From: a virus
Reading direction: 5' to 3' (one strand)
Length of the DNA: 55,642 bases
IMG/VR virus record: IMGVR_UViG_3300037042_000951
Location: 1-55,642 of that record
Of the stretch, positions 50,627-55,642 are shown one piece after another. Within the stretch, counting starts at the first letter, position 1. Each line of letters begins with the position of its first letter. The notes below the pieces were generated by a model. That model worked only from the letters and a program-made list of their open reading frames with translations, was not told the DNA's origin and ran no database searches. The position numbers and the translations under genes were made by a program.

Positions 50627-51481
50627 CTACGCTTTCTTAGACCACTTCTTGACGATGTCAGTAACATCGTTGCCTTCAGCTTTAACTGCTTTAGGCGCAC
50701 TCTCACGCTTTACTGGCTCAGCAGCTTCTGGAGCAGCAACTTCATCTGCACCGCCATCTTGCTGATATACAGTTAACTTCACTGCATTCTCTGCAGTCGC
50801 ACTCTTGCCTTGTGCTTTAACCGTTTCGTAGTCTTCTTCAGCAACGGCAGCTGATGGTGAGAACAAGACTTTGGCATACTTAGTCTTTGTATCAAACTGC
50901 ATCTTAGTTACAACACGCCCTGCGCTAACATTGTTTTGAGCGAGCATATTGATATAAGCCTTGAAGGGCCAACGACCACCGTCTTCTTTACCGAAAGCTG
51001 ACGTAGCTGGGATTACTAACTGCATGATGTCACCCTTTGGATCGTTAGGAAGAACAACCGCAGTTCTCCAAGACAAACGACACGCAGTACCTGTACCGCC
51101 TGTACCTGAACCTTTTGCACTGTTAGGGCATTGGTCACAAGTAGTAGCTACTGGGCTTTTAACATCCGCATCGGGCTTCTTAGAGTCAGACGACCAGCAG
51201 GTAGGAGAAACTTTCTCTCCCTCTTTGTATGCTTCTGCATAGAAAGTACGGCTTGGGTCATGCGCCATCTTCACAAAAATAATGTTCATATGACGGTCTT
51301 CAATAGCACCAATCTCTTTGCCGTTAGCCATCTTACGGAATACACCGCCAGCGATTGAGATACGTTTGTTACCGCTAGTAGTAGCTACACTACCACCTGC
51401 AACGGCTAATGTATCCTCATCCAATCCTGTTGTAACTAGGGCTGGGTTGCTTTTTAATAAAACTGATAATTCGTTACTCAT
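50627..51481 (-). CDS. Four-Cys protein of the replication region, 284 aa
   Basis: A 284-residue protein with four Cys in a pattern C95-x19-C115-x2-C118-x15-C134 (PTCW, TTCDQCP, TACRLSW), likely one metal site. The flanking sequence is beta-rich (residues 35-90 and 135-215), and the C-terminal 70 residues are a Lys/Ala/Glu linker ending DIVKKWSKKA. The position between helicase and primase-helicase genes and the beta-rich layout would fit an ssDNA-binding protein, but no OB-fold can be confirmed by eye. Confidence 0.6.
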   Translation of the reverse strand: MSNELSVLLKSNPALVTTGLDEDTLAVAGGSVATTSGNKRISIAGGVFRKMANGKEIGAIEDRHMNIIFVKMAHDPSRTFYAEAYKEGEKVSPTCWSSDSKKPDADVKSPVATTCDQCPNSAKGSGTGGTGTACRLSWRTAVVLPNDPKGDIMQLVIPATSAFGKEDGGRWPFKAYINMLAQNNVSAGRVVTKMQFDTKTKYAKVLFSPSAAVAEEDYETVKAQGKSATAENAVKLTVYQQDGGADEVAAPEAAEPVKRESAPKAVKAEGNDVTDIVKKWSKKA

Positions 51482-51505
51482 AATTTAACTCCACTAAATA
51501 GACTA

Positions 51506-51904
51506 TTAGGAAACGCTTGTTGGTTTACGCACGGTAACACCAAACTCACGCATAACATTCACACCAGGAGGTAGACCTTCGTCTTGTCTCTCAGTGATGA
51601 ATTCTTTGAAATTACCCTGATGGATACGGCGCTCTAGAAGTTCTAAGGCTTGGTGTTCAAGCACATAGTCTCTAAAGTGTTCCCAATCCGTGCAGAAGTA
51701 ACGTTCGGTTAATTTGCGAATCACAGTACCTTTGTCTGTCTTGATACTTGTCGCATTTGTTTCATTGCAGATAGATAACAGAGCTTGTTCTAGCCTAGCC
51801 ATCTCTTCTTTTACTACAGCATCTTTTGCTTCCCACTCATTACGCAAACGGTCACGCTCATTCCTTAACGTAATAAATGTTTCTACTAACTGATCGGTGT
51901 TCAT
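51506..51904 (-). CDS. Hypothetical protein, replication region, 132 aa
   Basis: An N-terminal coiled coil (residues 5-45, RNERDRLRNEWEAKDAVVKE) followed by a compact region with IKTDKGTVIRKLTERYFCTD and ending VMREFGVTVRKP. Similar short proteins sit beside replication genes in other phages (from memory). The start overlaps the helicase stop by four bases. Confidence 0.65.
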   Translation of the reverse strand: MNTDQLVETFITLRNERDRLRNEWEAKDAVVKEEMARLEQALLSICNETNATSIKTDKGTVIRKLTERYFCTDWEHFRDYVLEHQALELLERRIHQGNFKEFITERQDEGLPPGVNVMREFGVTVRKPTSVS

Positions 51905-53478
51905 TTGTTTTCTCCTAAACCGAGTTCTGACTTATATAAATCAACTAATTTTTCATGCATATCTACTTTATTTTGCAACACTTCGTACATCCTTCTTTCA
52001 ACTGGAGAACCTTGCAAATGCACTACTGTCATCTTGTTCTTTTGACCTACCCTGTCAATGCGAGCAATACATTGTAAGTACGTTTCAACACTAGTAACAG
52101 GAGACCAAAACACTACAGTATTAGCAGCTGTAAGCGTTACTCCATGACTCGCAGCTTGCGGTTGTATTACAAGGATTCTTGGGTTGTCTGCTTCTTGAAA
52201 TCTGTTGATGATTAGACTGCGTTCTTTTGCAGGTACATCCCCATTGATAACTTCGTTTGTGATTCCCTCCTCTGTTAAGAACTTACAAACTAACTGTATC
52301 GTGTGTCGATACGGTACAAAAATAATTAGCTTGTGTTCTGTCTCTTCGATAACTTCTAGTAGAGCGTTCTTGCGTGGTGCTATATCGAACTCAACTACCT
52401 CCCTTTCATCAGTATATACTGCCCCTCCTGATAATTGCAATAGCTTATTTAAATTTGTTGCAGCATTTACTGTAGTGATTTGTTCACCTGCCGCTTGTAT
52501 AAGCATATCTTTCTTGAGAGCGTTATAGAACTTGGTAGCCTGTGGTGACAGTGGTACTTCTCGTGTCTGATACATCACATCAGGCAAATCTAAACACTCA
52601 TTTTTTGTAAAACGAATTGCTGGTTGCAGTGCATCAAATACTTTTTGCTTTGCATCATTTTTTGGAATCCACTTAAACCGTGATAGTTGATGCATAACTT
52701 TATCTTTCCACACTGTCATTGTGCGTGGCACATTCTGTGGCGATACGAGTTTGGCTATACCAAATGCATCTATTGGTGATTGTGAGGCGGGTGTCCCTGT
52801 TAACATCCACAACCTCGTGGTTGGTTTCATCAATTTAGCTAATGCTTTCCATCTTTTAGTCGTAACGTTTTTATAAGCGTTTGCTTCATCAATCACTATT
52901 AGGTCAAACCCTATTTTTTCTAACTCATTGAAAACTATACTGACACCGTCGTAGTTTATGATGATGAACTCATAGTCTCCTTGAAGAATCTTTTTACGCT
53001 TGTCTGGGCTACCGTACGCTACAGCAACTCGTCTATGCATTGCAGTTTTAAAAATATCCGCTTGCCATGCTGAATACATAATTGACAGCGGACATATCAC
53101 TAACACTTTTTTGACATGGTTCTGAGTCATCAAGTAATCAGCAGCCCAAATAACAGATGATGTCTTTCCTGTTCCTGCTTCGTTAAAACAAAACGCGCGC
53201 ATGTTAATAGACAGGAACGCTGAAGTAACTCTTTGGTGATCGAAAGGCTTAAACAGTCCAGGCCAGTTGTAGTTAGCCGTTATGGGTGAGGGTAGTGGCT
53301 TGTTAAACTTAATTAGCCGATTAAGCAGGGTTAGTTCTTCTACACCCCAATAAACCAAAACTTCTGAGAGATTCCCTTTAGTCTCTATAAGTTCGCTTTT
53401 CTCTATGTTGTTTATTACGCTTGGCACAAGGTCTGTTGGGAGCGTAAAGCGAACTGCTGTGTTATCTACTATTTTCAT
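51901..53478 (-). CDS. SNF2-type SF2 helicase/ATPase
   Basis: A 525-residue SF2 ATPase. Motif I NEAGTGKT at 99-106, motif II DEAN at 197-200 (a variant of DEAH/DEAD), motif III TGTP at 227-230, and motif VI QCIARIDRVGQ in the second RecA lobe, with the VFWSPVTSVETYLQ segment typical of SNF2 proteins. Phage SNF2 helicases remodel protein-DNA complexes or branched DNA during replication and repair. Start behind AAGGAAAAC. A hairpin and a terminator-like stem lie upstream. Confidence 0.9.
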   Translation of the reverse strand: MKIVDNTAVRFTLPTDLVPSVINNIEKSELIETKGNLSEVLVYWGVEELTLLNRLIKFNKPLPSPITANYNWPGLFKPFDHQRVTSAFLSINMRAFCFNEAGTGKTSSVIWAADYLMTQNHVKKVLVICPLSIMYSAWQADIFKTAMHRRVAVAYGSPDKRKKILQGDYEFIIINYDGVSIVFNELEKIGFDLIVIDEANAYKNVTTKRWKALAKLMKPTTRLWMLTGTPASQSPIDAFGIAKLVSPQNVPRTMTVWKDKVMHQLSRFKWIPKNDAKQKVFDALQPAIRFTKNECLDLPDVMYQTREVPLSPQATKFYNALKKDMLIQAAGEQITTVNAATNLNKLLQLSGGAVYTDEREVVEFDIAPRKNALLEVIEETEHKLIIFVPYRHTIQLVCKFLTEEGITNEVINGDVPAKERSLIINRFQEADNPRILVIQPQAASHGVTLTAANTVVFWSPVTSVETYLQCIARIDRVGQKNKMTVVHLQGSPVERRMYEVLQNKVDMHEKLVDLYKSELGLGENK

Positions 53479-53502
53479 GTTTTCCTTAACTAAGTTTTAA
53501 CT

Positions 53503-53522
53503 AAAACCCCTTACGGGGGTTA
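53503..53522 (-). terminator. Short intrinsic terminator
   Basis: Minus-strand CCCC-GTAA-GGGG followed by TTTTA, just upstream of the SNF2 leader. It is small but well formed and would end transcripts of the HNH-like gene. Confidence 0.5.
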
Positions 53523-53527
53523 GTCGT

Positions 53528-53574
53528 CTAGCCCATTACCACCCAAACAGGGAGGTAAAAAGTGGTACGGCTAG
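53528..53574. other. Long interrupted hairpin in the intergenic region
   Basis: CTAGCC-CAT-TACCAC (53528-53542) pairs with GTGGTA-C-GGCTAG (53562-53574), giving two six-pair helices with a 3x1 internal loop and a 19-base loop holding GGGAGGT. It lies between the HNH-like and SNF2 genes. It may be an RNA element or a protein-binding cruciform site. Confidence 0.5.
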
Positions 53575-53665
53575 CTGACATGGTTTAAGCCTGAGAATCA
53601 CCAAAGGCAAGCTTGTTTGTTACCCACTCATGTCTTACGGTAAACAAATACTTTACACTAAAACT

Positions 53666-53977
53666 TTACTTTTTGCGCTCTTTTTTGCTGGTTTCAGATA
53701 CCAAATTACCCTTAGAGTCCCGCTTAAAAGACCGATTTTTAGCCACCGTAGTAATGTAGACCCCCTGTTTATTAGAGCCTCCCTTGTCTAGTGCCTTGCG
53801 GTGGGCTACATCTTTGCCCTCTCGTGCATCTGCCTTGCCGTTGCCGTTGCCATCAGGCATCTTCTTGTCTACGCCCCGTCTAGCTCGCTGGCGTTCCATA
53901 CGATTGCCATGCTCTCCACGAGCCTTTTGTTGCTGGTATTCCTTCTTGTAAGGTCTTGGTTTAGTAACGTAGGGCAT
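53666..53977 (-). CDS. HNH-like small basic protein with EF-hand-type loop, 103 aa
   Basis: The start at 53977 has AAGGAG upstream and overlaps the stop of the nuclease gene by one base. The basic N-terminus (residues 8-40) leads to DGNGNGKADARE (42-53), which fits a 12-position EF-hand loop (Asp1, Asn3, Asn5, Gly6, Asp9, Glu12). Then DVAHRKALDKGGSN (56-69) and KNRSF (80-84) match the small HNH-like pattern of aquatic phages, except that the Asp usually before the His is Ala here. Nuclease activity is uncertain. Confidence 0.6.
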   Translation of the reverse strand: MPYVTKPRPYKKEYQQQKARGEHGNRMERQRARRGVDKKMPDGNGNGKADAREGKDVAHRKALDKGGSNKQGVYITTVAKNRSFKRDSKGNLVSETSKKERKK

Positions 53978-54630
53978 TATCTCTCCTTGTGATGTTCGCA
54001 AGACCTAACTGGACACCACCCACATAGCCCCGTAGGATTCGCTTGCCATGTATCATTTTCGTACGAATAGGTCAAACGAGCAAGGTCTGGGGTAAAAGCA
54101 TCCCAAAGTTCATCCTTAGTCTCACGGTTATATTCCTCTGTAATAAAACTATTATTCATGACGAACATCAGTCCAGCCTTGACGTTATTGACTTGGGGGA
54201 AATGTTCAAAGACCATCAGCGCCATGAGCTTTAACTGCTTTGGGTCCGCATATTTATTGCTACCCGTCTTGTAATCAACAATAAAGGCATCCTCGCCATC
54301 GACTACTAGGAAGTCAACTATACCCCTTACCCAACAGTCTTCTGCGCTCCATTTACAGGCTTTCTTGTCAAAATTAAGTGCCATACGAAGCTCAGGGTGG
54401 AATTCCCCAGGTATTTCTTTAAGGCTGTCCATCAATGGAGCAAATCTCTGATAGTTTTCTGCTAACGGTTCTCCGTCTTTGATATAGTTTTCCAATGCCT
54501 TGTGGACTTGGTTTCCGTAGAGAATCTGTTGAGTCATCTCCTTCTGATAGTTCTTGAGGACCTTGACTTCTTGATACTGCTTTGGGCAATTTATATAATC
54601 TTTGAGAGAGGAGAATGACCAAGTAAACAT
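53977..54630 (-). CDS. Cas4/RecB-like PD-(D/E)XK exonuclease
   Basis: A 217-residue nuclease. SFSSLKDYINCPKQY opens the fold, H43 follows in GNQVHKALE, and the catalytic core is D106 (RGIVDF), D119 and K121 (AFIVDYKTG) with Q132. C15 plus the C-terminal C203, C206 and C211 (CGWCPVRSC) make a Cas4-type Fe-S cluster site. Single-domain Cas4-like nucleases are common in phages and act on DNA ends in recombination. It is near the helicase and primase genes. Confidence 0.85.
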   Translation of the reverse strand: MFTWSFSSLKDYINCPKQYQEVKVLKNYQKEMTQQILYGNQVHKALENYIKDGEPLAENYQRFAPLMDSLKEIPGEFHPELRMALNFDKKACKWSAEDCWVRGIVDFLVVDGEDAFIVDYKTGSNKYADPKQLKLMALMVFEHFPQVNNVKAGLMFVMNNSFITEEYNRETKDELWDAFTPDLARLTYSYENDTWQANPTGLCGWCPVRSCEHHKER

Positions 54631-54650
54631 AACTATTCCTTAACTGAGTT

Positions 54651-54917
54651 TCACTTTATATATTTTGGCATACAAGTAACGTCAACGGGTGCTTCAGATA
54701 AAAAACCGTTTACCTTACGTCTTGTAGTAATAACTACAGGTCTTGTGCCAGCCGATTCGCAATCCATAATAGCGTTAATCATTTCATTACGGGTCATAAC
54801 ATAGGTACTCTTATCTACAAGAACTTCTGTATTAGGTAGCCTTGCTATAGGATCACTATTAAACATGGAACATCCACTTAATATACTTACTGCTGATATA
54901 ACTAATACCTTTTTCAT
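54651..54917 (-). CDS. Small lipoprotein, 88 aa
   Basis: A short signal sequence ends in a lipobox (SILSGC, Cys16), so the product should be lipidated at the membrane. The mature part is about 70 residues with two more Cys (DCES, VTCMPK) that could form a disulfide. Ribosome site GGGAGTTAAG. It overlaps the preceding secreted-protein gene by four bases. Possible roles are superinfection exclusion or an outer-membrane spanin partner; nothing decides between them. Confidence 0.7.
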   Translation of the reverse strand: MKKVLVISAVSILSGCSMFNSDPIARLPNTEVLVDKSTYVMTRNEMINAIMDCESAGTRPVVITTRRKVNGFLSEAPVDVTCMPKYIK

Positions 54918-55189
54918 CTTAACTCCCTTTGGTTAAAAAACCCATGTGAATACGTTCGCAAGCTTTCGTAGGGTAAGCTCACAACAACCCTTGATTCATC
55001 CGATGCCCAACAACCTGCTGTAGTTTTACCATCTGCTTGATAAACATAAACTATGTAAGTTTTTGGTATGTCGCAGGGTATATCTGTTAAAGCAACAGTT
55101 GCGTTCTTAAGCTTTCCTTGGGCTATGACACCCTGAGCTAATATATTTGTACTTACCAGCAATAGCAGTGTTACTAAATATCTTTTCAT
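54914..55189 (-). CDS. Small secreted protein with signal peptide, 91 aa
   Basis: The ATG at 55189 is preferred to one two codons earlier because it overlaps the previous stop (TAATG) and is six bases from GGGAG. An N-terminal signal peptide (MKRYLVTLLLLVSTNILAQG) precedes a mature part with two Cys (DIPCDIP, AGCWASD) and strands such as TYIVYVYQADG. The two Cys could bond in the periplasm. It forms a pair with the lipoprotein gene. Confidence 0.7.
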   Translation of the reverse strand: MKRYLVTLLLLVSTNILAQGVIAQGKLKNATVALTDIPCDIPKTYIVYVYQADGKTTAGCWASDESRVVVSLPYESLRTYSHGFFNQRELR

Positions 55190-55410
55190 TAGCATCTCCC
55201 ATCCATAAGATTTTCTACTTCCCGTTTTAGTCTAACATTTTCTTTTTGAAGATTGTTTATTTCTTCAAGCAGTAATTGCATCTGTTGACGCAACATCTCT
55301 TCACGAGTTTCCTGTTCTATGTAGTCTCCTAGCGTTTTTACACTAGCACCGCTATCTACAATATGTGGGGGTGATGCGTTCTGTCTGTCCTCAGTTGTCC
55401 AAGTTGTCAT
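55189..55410 (-). CDS. Coiled-coil protein, 73 aa
   Basis: A 73-residue charged helical protein: a Thr/Asp-rich start, then a coiled coil from residue 33 to the end (REEMLRQQMQLLLEEINNLQ, KENVRLKREVENLMDGRC). Starts in an ATGA overlap with the gene upstream. No function recognised. Confidence 0.7.
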   Translation of the reverse strand: MTTWTTEDRQNASPPHIVDSGASVKTLGDYIEQETREEMLRQQMQLLLEEINNLQKENVRLKREVENLMDGRC

Positions 55411-55565
55411 TTCTTTTGTGCCTTTCTCAGTTCTTTAATTTCTTCAAGCATTTTTTCCATTAGGTCTGCGCAGTAGCCAACAAAAGGAAATTTGGTTGTT
55501 CCATCAGCAACACTGCGTGCCAGCCCAATAGTATTTTCAACTGTTCGTATGCTCACCTTTCTCAT
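55407..55565 (-). CDS. Small helical protein, 52 aa
   Basis: Starts at 55565 and ends in an ATGA overlap at 55407. The product begins MRKVSIRTVENTIGLARSVA and ends in a charged helix (MEKMLEEIKELRKAQKK). The overlap at both ends with neighbouring genes supports it. No family recognised. Confidence 0.6.
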   Translation of the reverse strand: MRKVSIRTVENTIGLARSVADGTTKFPFVGYCADLMEKMLEEIKELRKAQKK

Positions 55566-55642
55566 TTCTCTTGTGCCTTTCCTGTTTCACAAAACATCTG
55601 CTTGCTAAACGCATCCAATACCGCTTGCCTTGTTCTGTCATC
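55562..55642 (-). CDS. C-terminal fragment of an unidentified gene, cut by window edge
   Basis: The last 26 codons (DDRTRQAVLDAFSKQMFCET then GKAQEK) run in from beyond the right edge and stop in an ATGA overlap with the next gene at 55562-55565. The overlap favours this frame over the two others. The gene cannot be identified. Confidence 0.55.
   Translation of the reverse strand, partial: DDRTRQAVLDAFSKQMFCETGKAQEK

Noticed and set aside
53479-53665. tRNA gene in the intergenic region
   Set aside because: The hairpin lacks an anticodon arm, T-arm sequence and acceptor pairing.

Overview
The window looks like most of the genome of a tailed, probably short-tailed (podovirus-like) phage of an aquatic, Gram-negative bacterium. 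The basis is a headful-type terminase pair, an 841-residue P22-like portal, a scaffold and HK97-fold capsid module, gp4-like and gp10-like tail proteins, and a run of ejection-type proteins. No tape measure, tail tube or sheath gene is visible. Several proteins resemble those seen repeatedly in uncultured marine and freshwater phages (recognition from memory, not a search). Signal-peptide and lipobox proteins fit a Gram-negative host, but the host cannot be named. No integrase, tRNA, CRISPR, DNA polymerase or RNA polymerase was recognised.

Layout. Positions 1-6336 are all on the minus strand: a MoxR/CobS-like AAA+ ATPase cut by the window edge, a DUF3150-like partner, about eight small overlapping genes (three under 50 codons), a gene-free stretch with iteron-like repeats and an AT-rich tract (about 3.5-4.29 kb), and four unknown genes separated by repeated control elements. 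A divergent region (6337-6832) separates these from one long plus-strand block (6833-47114): terS, terL, portal, a GroES-like co-chaperonin, scaffold, capsid proteins, a large virion protein, a cluster of small basic proteins with a shared C-terminal tail, tail adaptors, fibre or adhesin proteins including an RCC1-like propeller, a lysis cassette, a gp10-like protein, and ejection proteins including a transglycosylase and a 2214-residue giant with a zincin motif. The block ends at a convergent junction where stop codons overlap (47111-47114). The right part (47111-55642) is minus strand again: a primase-helicase, an HTH protein, a four-Cys protein, an SNF2-type helicase, an HNH-like protein, a Cas4/RecB-like nuclease, a lipoprotein, a secreted protein and small genes running off the edge.

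How it fits together. Both ends carry minus-strand genes open at the edge. If the map is circular or permuted, the genome has just two transcription blocks: an early/replication block running leftward from about 6.4 kb through the edge to 47.1 kb, and a late block running rightward from 6.8 to 47.1 kb.

The most unusual signals are: a roughly 20-residue C-terminal tail shared by several otherwise unrelated small basic proteins and conserved as protein despite synonymous drift; a four-copy composite palindrome with fixed internal spacing near the minus-strand genes; TTGTTCCA iteron-like repeats around an AT tract; and paired intergenic hairpins with a compensatory base-pair change. All counts and coordinates were read by eye.
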